A stretch of DNA of 64,000 nucleotides from an uncultured Bacilli bacterium (GCA_944332075.1 CALVJL010000004.1:62001-126000), one strand, 5' to 3'. Positions 35,093 to 46,010 are shown, counted from the first letter of the stretch. The notes: a model not told the origin generated them from the letters alone. Numbers and translations are program-made.

Positions 35093-35122
35093 TTAATACT
35101 TTATATTAATATAAAGTATTAA
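35093..35122. promoter_or_regulatory. 30-bp perfect palindrome in the nrdD promoter region
   Basis: The 30 bp from 35093 to 35122 are a perfect inverted repeat with no spacer; each arm is TTAATACTTTATATT. It lies about 165 bp upstream of nrdD, in an AT-rich stretch where the promoter must be. It is a candidate operator, for example for an NrdR-like or redox regulator. The NrdR-box consensus (ACACTATATATAGTGT type) is not matched exactly. The remaining 35123-35240 is AT-rich with no gene. Confidence 0.6.
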
Positions 35123-35239
35123 CTTTATTTATACTAAATAAATACTAATAATTTTTAACCAATTATTTTTTATCCACAAAAAAGTCTATTTTGATACGAA
35201 ACACCTATACTTTACCTAACTATTTTTATAAAAACGAAA

Positions 35240-35273
35240 CAAATTAAAAAGACCTGCTTTTTTTACAGGTCTT
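35240..35273 (-). terminator. Terminator of the gyrA-serS unit
   Basis: 8-bp stem AAGACCTG/CAGGTCTT (35249-35256, 35266-35273) followed by TTTAATTTG on the minus strand. Confidence 0.8.
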
Positions 35274-35300
35274 CTTTAGTTTTCACAATTAATGAAACTT

Positions 35301-36587
35301 TTATTTTTTAACTTCAATTTTGCTCTTGCCGCCCATATAAGGTCTTAAGACTTCTGGGATATTAACTGAACCATCTTCGTTAAGGTGATTTTCAACAAAA
35401 GCGATTAACATTCTTGGAGGAGCGATAACCGTATTATTTAAAGTATGCGCGAAATAATTTCCTTTATCGCCTTTAACTCTAATTTTTAATCTTCTCGCTT
35501 GAGCATCGCCTAAATTTGAGCAAGAACCGACTTCAAAGTATTTCTTTTGACGTGGAGACCAAGCTTCAACGTCAATTGACTTAACCTTTAAATCTGCTAA
35601 ATCGCCGGAGCAGCATTCAATTGTTCTAACTGGAATATCTAAGCTTCTAAATAATTCAACAGTATATGACCAAAGTTTATTGAACCATTCCATGCTATCT
35701 TCTGGTTCGCAGATGACGATCATTTCTTGTTTTTCGAATTGGTGAATCCGGTAAATACCTCTTTCTTCAATGCCGTGAGCACCTTTTTCTTTTCTAAAGC
35801 AAGGTGAGTAGCTAGTTAAAGTTAAAGGTAATTTATTCTTGTCGATGATGGTATCAATAAATCTACCGATCATTGAGTGTTCACTAGTACCGATTAAATA
35901 GAGATCTTCACCTTCGATTTTGTACATCATTTGATCCATTTCATCAAAGGACATAACGCCGTTAACAACATTACCATGAATCATGAATGGAGGAATAACA
36001 TAAGTAAATCCTTTATTAATCATGAAATCGCGAGCGTATGTTAAGACAGCTGAATGGAGTCTTGCGATATCGCCGGTAAGATAATAGAAACCATTTCCGG
36101 CTACCTTACGCGCAGATTCAAGATCAATTCCGTCGAGTTTTTCTAAGATATCGACGTGATAAGGAACTTCAAAAGGCTTTTCTTTTGGTTCACCAAATTT
36201 TTGTAATTCAACGTTTTCAGAATCATCTTTTCCGATAGGTACGCTCTTATCGATGATGTTTGGAATCACCATCATCTTCTTAGTTAACTCTTCGGTTAAA
36301 ACGCCTTCTTCTTTTTCGATATCGACTAATTGATTATTGATTTCGACAACTCTCTTTTTAATTTCTTCAACTTCGGCAAGTTTCTTTTCTCTCATCAAAG
36401 AACCGATTTTAGTTGAAAGAGAATTTCTTTCTGCTCTTAAGTCTCCGCCATTATTTTTTAAATCGCGGATTTTCTTATCAAGGTCAATAACTTCATCGAC
36501 TAAAGGCAATTTGTGATCTTCGAATTTCTTTTTGATATTTTCTTTTACAATATCCGGATGTTCTCTTACAAATTTAATGTCTAACAT
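35301..36587 (-). CDS. serS: Seryl-tRNA synthetase
   Basis: A 428-aa class II synthetase. The N-terminal long antiparallel coiled coil that grips tRNA-Ser is at about 25-105. The catalytic domain has motif 2 (CFRKEKGAHGIEERGIYRIHQFEK) in two adjacent conserved blocks and motif 3 near TLNNTVIAPPRMLIAFVE. It lies 3 nt after gyrA. The gyrA-serS order is seen in several Bacilli. Confidence 0.97.
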   Translation of the reverse strand: MLDIKFVREHPDIVKENIKKKFEDHKLPLVDEVIDLDKKIRDLKNNGGDLRAERNSLSTKIGSLMREKKLAEVEEIKKRVVEINNQLVDIEKEEGVLTEELTKKMMVIPNIIDKSVPIGKDDSENVELQKFGEPKEKPFEVPYHVDILEKLDGIDLESARKVAGNGFYYLTGDIARLHSAVLTYARDFMINKGFTYVIPPFMIHGNVVNGVMSFDEMDQMMYKIEGEDLYLIGTSEHSMIGRFIDTIIDKNKLPLTLTSYSPCFRKEKGAHGIEERGIYRIHQFEKQEMIVICEPEDSMEWFNKLWSYTVELFRSLDIPVRTIECCSGDLADLKVKSIDVEAWSPRQKKYFEVGSCSNLGDAQARRLKIRVKGDKGNYFAHTLNNTVIAPPRMLIAFVENHLNEDGSVNIPEVLRPYMGGKSKIEVKK

Positions 36588-36590
36588 TTT

Positions 36591-39173
36591 TTATTCCTCT
36601 TTCTGAGTAGTTTCCTGATTTGCTTGATTTGCTTCATCTAAGACTTCTTCGTCTTCATGTTCAATAGTTGTTAATGAAGAGACGCTTTCATCATCTCTGA
36701 GACGGATAATCTTAACGCCTAAAGTATTTCTTCCAGAAATAGCAACTTGCGATAATGACGTTCTAATAACCACGCCTAATTTAGTAATGATTATGATATC
36801 CTCATCACCATTAACCGCGCGGGTTGCGACTAATTTACCATTTCTTTCGCTGATATTCATCGTCAAGACGCCTTTTGATCCTCTTGAGGTTAAACGGTAA
36901 TCTTCAAGAGGTGACATCTTTCCGTATCCTTTTTCAGATAAAGCTAAGATATATTTTCCTTCTAATGAGGTGGTAATAGAGATGACGTTATCATTTTCGC
37001 CGATATCCATACCTTTGACGCCGGCAGCCATTCTGCCCATTTCTCTAACGTCTTCTTCATGGAAGGTAACCATCTTATTGTTATCGCTAGCTAAGGAGAT
37101 TAAAGCATGACCATCAGTTAACTTAACACCGATTAATTCATCGCCCTCTCTCATTGAGATAGCAATCTTACCATTTTGACGAATTGATTCAAATTCCATC
37201 AAAGAAGTCTTTTTAACTACACCTTTTCTCGTAGCGAAGAAGAGGTAAGCATTCTCATTGTAATCATCGACATTGATAATGGCTAAAACTTTTTCATTAT
37301 CTTCTAAAGCTAAGAGATTTTGAACTGGAATACCTTTGCTAGTTCTAGAGAATTCAGGAACTTTATAACCTCTTAAACGATAAACCTTACCAACTGAGGT
37401 AAAGAAGAGTAAATCGGTATGAGTCTTAGAATAAGTAATGATGGATGTAACATCTTCTTTATTCATCTTACCGCCGGAAACACCAACACCTCCGCGGTTT
37501 TGAACCTTGAAAGTATCGACGTTCATTCTCTTAATATAACCAGATTCGGTTAATGAGATAACAATATCTTCCTTCGGAATCAAATCTTCATCATCGATAT
37601 CGCTGTTTTCATTAGAGATTTCAGTTTTTCTTTCATCGCCGTATTTCTCTTTGATTTCTTTTAATTCATCAATGACAGTTGCCAAAATATGTTCATGGGA
37701 AGAAAGGATATATTGAAGGCGATCAATTTCTGTATGTAAGGCTTGAATATTGCTTTCAATATTGTCTTTTTCTAATCCGACAAGTCTAGCTAATCTCATA
37801 TCGAGAATAGCTTTTGTTTGCGCTTCGGATAAAGAGAATCTCTCCATTAATTTGCTCTTAGCTTCATCGGTTGTTCTCGCATTACGGATAATTGAAACAA
37901 CTTCATCAATATTATCAATAGCGATTAATAAACCTTCGAGGATATGTAATTGATCGAGAGCTTTCTTTAAATCATAACGAGTTCTTCTTTCGATAACTTC
38001 GCATTGGAAATCGAGATAGTGTTTTAAGATTTTATTAATTGGCAAAATCTTAGGTTCGCCTCCGACGAGGCAGAGCATAATAATGCCAAAGGAAGTTTGT
38101 AATTGAGAATTTTTAAATAATTGGTTAAGAACGACTTCTGGAACGACATCTTTTCTTAATTCGATGACGACGCGGATGCCTTCTTTATTTGATTCATCGC
38201 GGATATCGGTAATGCCTTCGATAACCTTGTTATGGACTAAGTGACCGATTGCTTCAAGCATCGCGGATTTATTGACTTGATAAGGAATTTCCGTAACGAT
38301 AATTCTCTTCTTACCATTTGCCATCTCTTCAATTTCCGCTCTTGAACGGATAGTAATCGATCCTTGACCGGTTTCATAAGCTTTTCTGATCCCGGAACGG
38401 CCTAAAATAATGCCGCCAGTTGGGAAATCTGGACCATAGAGATAATTAGTCATTATTTCTAATGGTGTGAGATTTTCATTTTCCGAAATCGCGATTAAAG
38501 CATTAATAACTTCTGTTAAATTGTGAGGAGGAATATTCGTCGCCATACCGACAGCGATACCATTTGACCCATTAATCAAGAGGTTAGGAATTCTTGACGG
38601 AAGGACAGTTGGTTCTTCTTCTTCACCATCATAGTTAGGAATAAAGTCGACGGTATCCTTTTTAATATCGCGGACCATCTCCAAACAAATTTTGCTCATT
38701 CTCGCTTCAGTGTAACGCATAGCCGCGGCTTCATCACCATCGACGCTACCGAAGTTACCATGGCCATCAACAAGCGTATATCTGATAGAAAACGGTTGAG
38801 CCAATCTGACTAAAGCTGAATAGATAGCTGCATCGCCATGCGGGTGATATTTACCCATAACATCACCGACGATACGCGCACATTTTTTATATGGTTTATC
38901 AGGCTGCATGCCTTGTTCGTTCATACCGAAGATAATTCTTCTATGAACAGGTTTTAATCCATCACGGACATCTGGTATTGCTCTAGAAACGATAACGCTC
39001 ATCGCATAATCGAGGAATGATTGCTTAACTTCGTGAACGAGTTCTCTTTCACTAAGTCCTGGGACAATACCTTCTTCTAATTCTTCAATCTCTTGATCAG
39101 AAACTTCATTTTCAGAATTTTCTTCATTTGAAGTTTCATCAAGATTGAGATTATCTCTTTCTTCGTCTGCCAT
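36591..39173 (-). CDS. gyrA: DNA gyrase subunit A
   Basis: An 860-aa topoisomerase subunit that cuts and rejoins DNA. The catalytic Tyr lies in [10 protein letters not shown]. The breakage-reunion domain starts [29 protein letters not shown]. The C-terminal domain is a beta-pinwheel of repeats; its gyrase box reads QNRGGVG (consensus QRRGGKG), slightly altered. The tail is acidic and rich in Glu, Asn and Gln. The short spacing to gyrB (8 nt) makes it the second gyrase gene of an operon, so it is GyrA rather than ParC. Confidence 0.96.
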   Translation of the reverse strand: MADEERDNLNLDETSNEENSENEVSDQEIEELEEGIVPGLSERELVHEVKQSFLDYAMSVIVSRAIPDVRDGLKPVHRRIIFGMNEQGMQPDKPYKKCARIVGDVMGKYHPHGDAAIYSALVRLAQPFSIRYTLVDGHGNFGSVDGDEAAAMRYTEARMSKICLEMVRDIKKDTVDFIPNYDGEEEEPTVLPSRIPNLLINGSNGIAVGMATNIPPHNLTEVINALIAISENENLTPLEIMTNYLYGPDFPTGGIILGRSGIRKAYETGQGSITIRSRAEIEEMANGKKRIIVTEIPYQVNKSAMLEAIGHLVHNKVIEGITDIRDESNKEGIRVVIELRKDVVPEVVLNQLFKNSQLQTSFGIIMLCLVGGEPKILPINKILKHYLDFQCEVIERRTRYDLKKALDQLHILEGLLIAIDNIDEVVSIIRNARTTDEAKSKLMERFSLSEAQTKAILDMRLARLVGLEKDNIESNIQALHTEIDRLQYILSSHEHILATVIDELKEIKEKYGDERKTEISNENSDIDDEDLIPKEDIVISLTESGYIKRMNVDTFKVQNRGGVGVSGGKMNKEDVTSIITYSKTHTDLLFFTSVGKVYRLRGYKVPEFSRTSKGIPVQNLLALEDNEKVLAIINVDDYNENAYLFFATRKGVVKKTSLMEFESIRQNGKIAISMREGDELIGVKLTDGHALISLASDNNKMVTFHEEDVREMGRMAAGVKGMDIGENDNVISITTSLEGKYILALSEKGYGKMSPLEDYRLTSRGSKGVLTMNISERNGKLVATRAVNGDEDIIIITKLGVVIRTSLSQVAISGRNTLGVKIIRLRDDESVSSLTTIEHEDEEVLDEANQANQETTQKEE

Positions 39174-39181
39174 GTGACCTC

Positions 39182-41164
39182 CTAAATATCCAAGTTATTA
39201 ACAAACTTAGCGTTTTCCCTAATGAATTCTTTACGGCAAAGAACATCTTCACCCATTAATTCATCAAATACTTTATCTGCTTCCATTGCATCATCAATGG
39301 TAACTCTTAACATCTTTCGCTTATCTGGATCCATTGTGGTTTCCCATAATTGTTGAGGATTCATTTCACCAAGACCTTTATAACGTTGAATCTTTAATTG
39401 CTTGCTAGCGGTTGGACCGAGTTTAGCTCTTAACTGATTAAGCTGTTCATCGTTATAGCAATAATAATCTTTGTTGCCGCGGCTAGCTTTGTATAGAGGT
39501 GGTTGAGCGATATAGATATATCCTTGTTCTACCAATGGTTTCATAAAGCGGTAGAAGAAAGTTAAAAGTAAAATTCTAATATGTGATCCATCGACATCAG
39601 CATCGGTCATAATGATAATCTTGTGGTATCTAATCTTGCTAACATCAAATTCGTTACCATATCCTCCACCGATAGCGATAATCATATTACCGATTTCCGC
39701 ATTAGCGAAGATTCTCTTTGTTTGAGCTTTTTCGACGTTAAGGATTTTACCTCTTAAAGGAAGAATCGCTTGATATTCTCTGTTTCTACCAGACTTAGCA
39801 GATCCACCTGCGGAATTACCCTCAACGATATATAACTCGCATTGTGAGACATCTTTTGATGAGCAGTCAGCTAATTTACCAGGTAAAGAAGTAACTTCAA
39901 TTCCGTTCTTTCTCGTCGTCTCACGAGCTTTTCTAGCGGCGATACGCGCATTCGCGGCTAATGTTACCTTAGCCATAATCATCTTCGCTGAGCGAGGGTT
40001 TTCGTTAAGATATCTTTCGAGTTGTTCGCCGAAGATATTTGAGACGACCGCTCTAACTTCAGAGTTACCTAATTTGCCTTTAGTTTGACCTTCATATTGC
40101 GGATTAGGATGCTTAATTGAAATAATCGCGGTTAATCCTTCTTTGCAGTCATCTTGAGTTAATGATTCGTCGTTATCTTTCAAGAATTTATTCGCGCGGG
40201 CGTATTTATTAATAACTCTTGTTAACGCTAGACGGAAACCTTCTTCATGCGTTCCGCCATCCGCGGTATTGATGTTATTACAGAAAGAATAAATCATTGA
40301 TGTATAAGAATCGTTATATTGCATAGCGATTTCGACTTTGATATTGTCTTGTTTATCTTCGCAATAGATAACATCATAAGGATTTTCTGTAGATTCTTTA
40401 TTGCGGTTAAGATATGTAACATATTCTTTTAAGCCGCCTTCATAGCAGAATTCTTCGTGGACATGGTCTTCTTCTGGTCCTCGTTCATCATTAACGAAGA
40501 ATCTAACACCTTTGTTAAGAAAGGCCATTTGACGAATTCTATCGCGGATAACTGAATAATCATAAACGACGGTATCTGTAAAGATTGTCGCATCTGGTTT
40601 AAAAGTGACAATTGTTCCGCTATCGGTACAATCACCAATTCTCTTAAGCGGTTCGACTGTATGTCCGCCATTGACGAATTTAATGTAATAAATTCCTCCG
40701 TCTTTATGAACGGTAACCTCTAACCATTCCGATAAAGCATTAACAACAGATGCACCAACGCCGTGCAATCCACCAGAGACCTTATAAGCATTTTCTGAGA
40801 ATTTTCCACCGGCATGAAGAATGGTATAAACTGTTTCAACTGCAGATTTTCCAGATTTAGAAACGATATCAACCGGGATTCCACGTCCGTTATCTTTAAC
40901 GGTAATAGTATTGCCATCATTGATTGTTACATGGATAGTATCACAATATCCGGCGAGCGCTTCATCGATAGCGTTATCGACAATTTCCCAAACGCAGTGG
41001 TGAAGTCCGGTAGAAGAGGTTGTACCAATATACATACCTGGACGTTTTCTAACGGCTTCAAGCCCTTCGAGAACTTGAATATCATTAGCGGTGTAATCCG
41101 CTTTTGATTTCTCCTCATCAGGGATCAAATTGCGCGTTTCTTTTTCTAGTTCTTCATTTTCCAT
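39182..41164 (-). CDS. gyrB: DNA gyrase subunit B
   Basis: A 660-aa ATPase subunit. The GHKL ATP site has [13 protein letters not shown] and [10 protein letters not shown] and [12 protein letters not shown]. The TOPRIM domain has [10 protein letters not shown] and [13 protein letters not shown]. Length is normal. Its ATG overlaps the recF stop by one base. The usual EGDSAGG is EGNSAGG here, a common variant. Confidence 0.97.
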   Translation of the reverse strand: MENEELEKETRNLIPDEEKSKADYTANDIQVLEGLEAVRKRPGMYIGTTSSTGLHHCVWEIVDNAIDEALAGYCDTIHVTINDGNTITVKDNGRGIPVDIVSKSGKSAVETVYTILHAGGKFSENAYKVSGGLHGVGASVVNALSEWLEVTVHKDGGIYYIKFVNGGHTVEPLKRIGDCTDSGTIVTFKPDATIFTDTVVYDYSVIRDRIRQMAFLNKGVRFFVNDERGPEEDHVHEEFCYEGGLKEYVTYLNRNKESTENPYDVIYCEDKQDNIKVEIAMQYNDSYTSMIYSFCNNINTADGGTHEEGFRLALTRVINKYARANKFLKDNDESLTQDDCKEGLTAIISIKHPNPQYEGQTKGKLGNSEVRAVVSNIFGEQLERYLNENPRSAKMIMAKVTLAANARIAARKARETTRKNGIEVTSLPGKLADCSSKDVSQCELYIVEGNSAGGSAKSGRNREYQAILPLRGKILNVEKAQTKRIFANAEIGNMIIAIGGGYGNEFDVSKIRYHKIIIMTDADVDGSHIRILLLTFFYRFMKPLVEQGYIYIAQPPLYKASRGNKDYYCYNDEQLNQLRAKLGPTASKQLKIQRYKGLGEMNPQQLWETTMDPDKRKMLRVTIDDAMEADKVFDELMGEDVLCRKEFIRENAKFVNNLDI

Positions 41165-42210
41165 TAAATAATCCTCCTAACTTGATTATCCTGAACTTGG
41201 TAACGAGCCACATCGCTTTCTTTGCAAGTGACTCCGGTAATAAATACTTGTTCGTAGTTTTTAAGTATTGTTAATAAGCGTTTTTTATGTTCGGAATCGA
41301 GTTCTGATAAGACGTCATCGAATATCAATAACGGATCTTGACCATAACTCTTCTTAATCAATTGGGCCATCGCTAGTTTTAAAGCGATCACTCCGAGTCG
41401 ATTTTGCCCTTGCGAAGCATACTTTCCCGCATCTCTTCCTTCATAAGTTAGCTGCATATCATCAAGGTGAATCCCGCGTACTGCTAGCTTATCGTCTTTA
41501 TACACCAAACTATCCTTTAATTTTTTTTGATAATCATCAACATTTTCAGAATTAATATTTGCTAAGTAACTTAATTGTAGTTTGGCATCACCTAGTAAGA
41601 TTTGAGCAATCTCTTGAAGTTCTTGATTTAACCGATTAATTATTTTCCTTCTCTTTTGAGAGACGCTATTTCCATATTCTGCTAATTTAGAGATAACGAT
41701 ATTTTGATAATCTTCATCATGAAACTTATAGTTATCTTTTAAAGCTTTCAGATAATAACGATATTTTCCAATCTCTTCGATATAGCTATGGCTAAGCGTA
41801 GATAAGGATAAATCGAGAAATCTTCTTCTCTTATCTGGTGTCATGTGGAAGAGCTCACTCTCTTTAGGTAAGAAGTAAACCAATCGGCAAGCGGAGATGA
41901 TATCGCTAATCTTTTTTACTTTTTGATTATTGAGAGTAATATTTTTACCTTGTTTAGATATCGAGATTAAATATTCTCCAACATTTTCAACATTTGCTTT
42001 AATAACAGCATAATCATCGCCTTCACGGATTAATTCTTCATCATCGCTGCCGCGAAAAGATTTACCGAGAGATAGAAGCGATAATGATTCTACCAAACTC
42101 GTCTTACCTGCTCCATTCTCACCGAAGACGAAATTGATTCCACTAACGAATTCAGCTTCCGCCATCAAATAGTTTCGGAAAGAATTAAGCTTAAGATAAT
42201 TAACCTTCAT
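41164..42210 (-). CDS. recF: DNA replication and repair protein RecF
   Basis: A 348-aa SMC-like ATPase that loads RecA at gaps. Walker [16 protein letters not shown] is at about 29-43. [14 protein letters not shown] is the signature region and [12 protein letters not shown] is Walker B. It overlaps yaaA and gyrB by one base each, so yaaA-recF-gyrB is tightly coupled. Confidence 0.96.
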   Translation of the reverse strand: MKVNYLKLNSFRNYLMAEAEFVSGINFVFGENGAGKTSLVESLSLLSLGKSFRGSDDEELIREGDDYAVIKANVENVGEYLISISKQGKNITLNNQKVKKISDIISACRLVYFLPKESELFHMTPDKRRRFLDLSLSTLSHSYIEEIGKYRYYLKALKDNYKFHDEDYQNIVISKLAEYGNSVSQKRRKIINRLNQELQEIAQILLGDAKLQLSYLANINSENVDDYQKKLKDSLVYKDDKLAVRGIHLDDMQLTYEGRDAGKYASQGQNRLGVIALKLAMAQLIKKSYGQDPLLIFDDVLSELDSEHKKRLLTILKNYEQVFITGVTCKESDVARYQVQDNQVRRII

Positions 42211-42419
42211 TATTTAGTGAGCAAGAATTCCTGCTTATCTACTTCGACTTTATCGCCGGCATAAAGTTTTCTGCCCCGGCGCGTTTCCTTTTCTTCATTG
42301 ACTTTGACTTCGTGTTCGGCTAAGAAATATTTTGCTTGTCCACCAGTTGAAGTAAAATCTAGAAGTTTAAGGAAGTTTTGTAAGAGCAATGGCTCTGTAG
42401 TGATTTTGAATTCTTTCAT
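42210..42419 (-). CDS. yaaA: S4-domain RNA-binding protein YaaA (RlbA)
   Basis: A 69-aa S4-domain protein of the dnaN-recF interval: MKEFKITTEPLLLQNFLKLL, TGGQAKYFLAEHEVKVNEEKETRRGRKL and GDKVEV. Family members begin at this point. I take ATG 42419; an in-frame ATG at 42449 would add 10 residues and lies nearer to the -10 region, but has no clear ribosome binding site. The gene overlaps recF by one base. Confidence 0.9.
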   Translation of the reverse strand: MKEFKITTEPLLLQNFLKLLDFTSTGGQAKYFLAEHEVKVNEEKETRRGRKLYAGDKVEVDKQEFLLTK

Positions 42420-42449
42420 AATCTTCTTATTAACCTCTAGGGCAATCAT

Positions 42450-42596
42450 ACCACATTTATTTATTTTAATAAATAAATATCGCCTTTAAGGCAAAAATAA
42501 CCCCGATTTTAGCCCGCTAGAGCGATGTTTTTCTTAAGTAAGTATATTTTGTCTATTTGTTTCTATTTTTTTAATTTGGCTATTAAATGACCGACA
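42450..42596 (-). promoter_or_regulatory. Intergenic region carrying the yaaA-recF-gyrBA-serS promoter
   Basis: About 150 nt between the dnaN terminator and yaaA. It includes the self-complementary GCCTTAAAGGC and a CCCCGATTTTAGCCCG segment. No clean -35/-10 pair was found. The terminator before it implies that the downstream operon has its own promoter here. Confidence 0.4.
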
Positions 42597-42625
42597 ACAA
42601 AAAAGAGGAGAAATACTCCTCTTAA
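42597..42625 (-). terminator. Terminator of dnaN
   Basis: 8-bp stem AAGAGGAG/CTCCTCTT (42603-42610, 42616-42623) followed by TTTTTTGTTG on the minus strand. Confidence 0.85.
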
Positions 42626-42644
42626 AATTCTTTTATTTTATTTT

Positions 42645-43772
42645 TTAGTAAGAATAGGTTTGAACCGGTGTTACTAATAATAAAAGATCTTCATCATTTG
42701 GATTGCTGACTTTAAATAACCCAGCTTCTCCGGCGAAGGTTAAAACGACATCTTCGCTTTGGCAAGCTTTAATAGCATCGAGAACAAATGAGCTATTGAA
42801 ATGGATTTCGAAATAGTTTCCTTTGTAACGGTATTCGCTTAATGAGATATCAGCTGATCCAACTTGGACAGTTGATGAAGAAAGATGGCATTCATCTTCA
42901 GAAACAGCTAAAGTAACAACATTGATTTTTTCAATTGCAAATAATGTTGCTTTTTGAATAGCTGAAATCAATAAATCGGACTTAGCTTGTAAAACATAGT
43001 TAGGAGCAATATTTCCGTATTTCTTAGTGAATTCATATTTACCTTCAATTAAACGAGAATAAATTTTAGTGTCGCCGTAGCTGAAGATAATTTTATTTTC
43101 TTCAATTGATAAAGTGATTTTTCCTCCATCGATAAGCTTTGCAACCTCAGTAATGGTCTTGCTAGGCACAGTAACAGAAAAATCGTATTCTTTATCAGCG
43201 TGATAAGTTTTACGGGCGAGACGGCTATTATCCGCGGCTGTGAAGTCGATTTCATTTCCATGGCTAGTCATATTAATGCCGAGCAATGTTTGACGAGCAT
43301 TTTCTTTAGTAGCTGCTGCGAAGGATGTTTGATTAATAATATTTTTAAAAGTTTCTCCCTCCATCTCGACGATTTGACCTTTTAATTCAAAGTCGACTTG
43401 AGGATAATCTTCAGCTTTTAAAGCATTGAGTCTAAATTTAGAATAGTTATCACTGATATCAACGATGACTTCATCGATAATATCGACTGTGACTGTATCA
43501 CTTTCTAATCTCTTAACAATTTCTAATAAGAACTTAGCTTGGATTAAGGTAACACCTTCTTCGTAATCGCTAATATAGATGTTATCGCCATCTTGATAAG
43601 GAAGGAATGTTTGAATAGTGAGATTACCATTAGTGCTAATTACTGTTAAACCTTTTTCATCAAGATCTAATTTATAGTTTAAATAAATAGGTGATGGTGA
43701 CTTTTGCTCAATAGCGATTGAGACAGTGTTTAACATTTTGAGAAATTTGTTACGGTCGATTGTGAATTTCAT
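42645..43772 (-). CDS. dnaN: DNA polymerase III beta subunit (sliding clamp)
   Basis: A 375-aa processivity clamp of three similar domains. The N-terminal MKFTIDRNKFLKMLNTVSIAIEQKSPSPI, the central GINMTSHGNEIDFTAADNSRLAR and the C-terminal VTPVQTYSY (the usual tail is PVR(T/S)Y) identify it. It is the second gene after dnaA, with a 156-bp spacer containing a DnaA box. Confidence 0.97.
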   Translation of the reverse strand: MKFTIDRNKFLKMLNTVSIAIEQKSPSPIYLNYKLDLDEKGLTVISTNGNLTIQTFLPYQDGDNIYISDYEEGVTLIQAKFLLEIVKRLESDTVTVDIIDEVIVDISDNYSKFRLNALKAEDYPQVDFELKGQIVEMEGETFKNIINQTSFAAATKENARQTLLGINMTSHGNEIDFTAADNSRLARKTYHADKEYDFSVTVPSKTITEVAKLIDGGKITLSIEENKIIFSYGDTKIYSRLIEGKYEFTKKYGNIAPNYVLQAKSDLLISAIQKATLFAIEKINVVTLAVSEDECHLSSSTVQVGSADISLSEYRYKGNYFEIHFNSSFVLDAIKACQSEDVVLTFAGEAGLFKVSNPNDEDLLLLVTPVQTYSY

Positions 43773-43928
43773 AATTGCTCCTTTTAATTTAATTTATTTT
43801 TTTATTTTTTATTAACAATAATAATAATAAGGCCTGTGGAAAGTGTGGATAAGCGTGTTTTATTTAAGGATTTCCTTGCTTTTTCAGACAAGTATATTAT
43901 ACCAGAAAATCCCATCTTTATCAGCATT
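43773..43928. promoter_or_regulatory. dnaA-dnaN spacer with a DnaA box
   Basis: A perfect DnaA box (TTATCCACA on the minus strand) lies at 43844-43852. AT-rich sequence with TAATAATAATAA repeats lies next to it. In Bacillus the dnaA-dnaN spacer is the second half of a bipartite oriC. Here only one good box is present, so a minor role or dnaN control is likely. Confidence 0.65.
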
Positions 43929-45323
43929 TTACGCTGCTTTTAAGCTCTTTTTTATGTCGCTTACAGCTTTCAACATTAAGGTGTTAGTTTTCAACTCTTT
44001 TTCCACTTTTGAGACAGCAGTTATCACAGTTGAATGGTCTCTAGAGAAGACCTTGCCGATGGTTTTTAACGATGACTGCAATAAATAACGGCAGAGATAC
44101 ATCGCAATACGTCTAGCTAAAGCTACTTGAGCTTTTCTGTTCTTAGATTTAATAATTTCACTATTGAGATGGTAATAACGGGCCACTTCATCAATAACAT
44201 CATCTTCACTAAGGTTCTTTTTATCGTTGCTTTCAATTCCTTGAAGATATGAGAAGGTGGCTTTGACTTCATCAAGAGAAACATATTTATTCTCATTTGA
44301 TGAAAGAGAGAATAATAAGCGGTTTAGCGCGCCTTCAAGTTCTCTAACGTTATGTGAAAACTTTTCAGCGATAAAAATTAAGCCTTCTGGATCAAATTTC
44401 TTTAAGTCTAATCCGCGAGAAACAATCTTTCTTTTTAGGATTTCAAGTAATGTATCGGTATCAGGTGACTGCATATTGACTGATAAGCCCATATAAAAAC
44501 GAGAAACAAGTCTCTCTTCTAGACCTTTTAAGTCTTTAGGATGACGGTCACTGGTTAAGACGATTTGATGTCCGTTATTAAATAACTGCGAGAAAATGTA
44601 GAAAAACATTTCAGCAGTCTTGGTTTTATCTGATAAGAACTGGATATCATCGACTAATAATAAATCGACATCGCTAAAGTAATCCTTTAAAGATTGGCTT
44701 TCTTGCGATCCTTTAACATATTTGACGAATTCATCGATAAAAGCATCGCTGGTGATATATAAAACTTTAGCTTTTGGATGCTTTTCGAGATAAAAATTAG
44801 CGATTGAATGCAATAAATGGGTCTTGCCTAAGCCAGATTTTGAATAGATAAAAAGAGGATTATAAGCAACACCTGGGCTATTAGCGATTAATAAAGAAGC
44901 TCTAACGGCATCGCGGTTACAATCACCGACAACAAAGTTGTCGAAAGTATAATTTGGATTAATTTTGCAGTTAGAGAAGAAGTGTGAATTTGTTTGCGGT
45001 TCACCATAGCTAGTAACTTTCTTTAACTCGGAATGATTTCTTAAAAGTTTGGCTTCATCAGGAGTCAAATAAGAAATATTTTGATAATCATGTCCATAGA
45101 CATTGCTAATAGCATCTTTCAAAGTATTAGATGCATCTACAGAATGAGAAAAAAACTGTTTGGCTAAAGATGATGGCACGACTAAAGTTACTTGATTATC
45201 GGTTACTTCATCAAGTTCAATTCCTTCAAAAAAACATTCAAAAGTATGTTTATCGACTTTATTTGAAACCATCTTCAAAATTTGATTCCAAGCAGTAGCT
45301 TGTTTTGTTTTCATAGATACCAT
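43929..45323 (-). CDS. dnaA: Chromosomal replication initiator DnaA
   Basis: A 464-aa initiator. Domain I (about 1-90) is followed by the AAA+ domain with Walker A SKSGLGKT at 161-168 (usual GGVGLGKT; the first Gly is Ser), Walker B LLLVDDIQFL and arginine-finger region LEERLVSRF. The C-terminal domain IV has the DnaA signature FSRDHSTVITAVSKVE that reads DnaA boxes. The ATG at 45323 has GAGGGAAAGACT upstream; a second ATG three codons later is possible. The altered Walker A serine is also seen in some Mollicutes-type DnaA proteins, as I recall. Confidence 0.97.
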   Translation of the reverse strand: MVSMKTKQATAWNQILKMVSNKVDKHTFECFFEGIELDEVTDNQVTLVVPSSLAKQFFSHSVDASNTLKDAISNVYGHDYQNISYLTPDEAKLLRNHSELKKVTSYGEPQTNSHFFSNCKINPNYTFDNFVVGDCNRDAVRASLLIANSPGVAYNPLFIYSKSGLGKTHLLHSIANFYLEKHPKAKVLYITSDAFIDEFVKYVKGSQESQSLKDYFSDVDLLLVDDIQFLSDKTKTAEMFFYIFSQLFNNGHQIVLTSDRHPKDLKGLEERLVSRFYMGLSVNMQSPDTDTLLEILKRKIVSRGLDLKKFDPEGLIFIAEKFSHNVRELEGALNRLLFSLSSNENKYVSLDEVKATFSYLQGIESNDKKNLSEDDVIDEVARYYHLNSEIIKSKNRKAQVALARRIAMYLCRYLLQSSLKTIGKVFSRDHSTVITAVSKVEKELKTNTLMLKAVSDIKKSLKAA

Positions 45324-45856
45324 AGTCTTTCCCTCTTAGTAATTAAGATAATAACATAACTAAATCTAAAAAAAACAAATAAAAAATCGCGTTTTTTACT
45401 TATCAACATCAAAAAGTAAAAAAAAGCCCATGGAGGTTATATATTTTTAGTTATCCACATTTTTCCACGTGGATAACTTGTTGATAAATATGTGGATAAT
45501 TATCAACGTTGATAATGTTTATACTTTTCAACAATCATCTTTTCGATGTGGAGAAAAAACTCCCATGGAGATATAGTTTTTTTAATTTTATCAACACCAA
45601 AAATAACGTTATTAACATCGATGTTATAAAGTTTATAAACATAAATTATTTTCTGAATAAAAAAATCTTTGCTGAATAAAATAAAATAATTTATTCATTT
45701 TCGCTTATGTGTTGATAACTAGTATTTAATAGCTTATGAAAACCGCGTAAAGACGACTTTGATAAAATTTATTAATTGATACATTTTTATTTGACTTAAT
45801 ATATATATAAAATTATAATAACAAGCGTATGTTAGTATAAATTCGGAGGTGTATCA
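45324..45856. other. oriC: Replication origin oriC
   Basis: A 533-bp spacer between divergent dnaA and rpmH. DnaA boxes: TTATCCACA at 45451-45459; the same on the minus strand at 45491-45499; TTATCCACG (minus) at 45468-45476; TTATCAACA-type boxes at 45400-45408, 45479-45487 (minus), 45588-45596 and 45710-45718 (minus); TTATCAACG at 45500-45508 and 45507-45515 (minus). The last two form a 16-bp perfect palindrome, TTATCAACGTTGATAA. A very AT-rich stretch at about 45600-45840 is the likely unwinding element. Two similar blocks (CCCATGGAG followed by TATA) stand at 45428 and 45572, each ahead of a run of boxes. Confidence 0.93.
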
Positions 45857-45991
45857 ATGAAAAGAACGTATCAACCAAGTAAAAGAAAACACCAAAACAC
45901 CGCTGGTTTCCGTGCTAGAATGGCAACCCCAAACGGTCGTAAAGTGTTAGCTAGGAGAAGACTTAAAGGTAGAAAAGTCCTTTCTGCTTAA
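45857..45991 (+). CDS. rpmH: Ribosomal protein L34
   Basis: A 44-aa basic protein, [20 protein letters not shown], then [19 protein letters not shown]. The family sequence is nearly invariant, so identification is certain. Ribosome binding site CGGAGGTGTATCA. It is the first gene on the right side of oriC, with rnpA next, as in almost all Bacillota. Confidence 0.97.
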   Translation: MKRTYQPSKRKHQNTAGFRARMATPNGRKVLARRRLKGRKVLSA

Positions 45992-46010
45992 GCTAAATGT
46001 TACTTGTTAA

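Noticed and set aside
35093-35122. NrdR box pair at the nrdD palindrome
   Set aside because: The palindrome is longer and lacks the ACAC...GTGT ends, and only one site is present where NrdR uses a pair. Kept only as a candidate operator.
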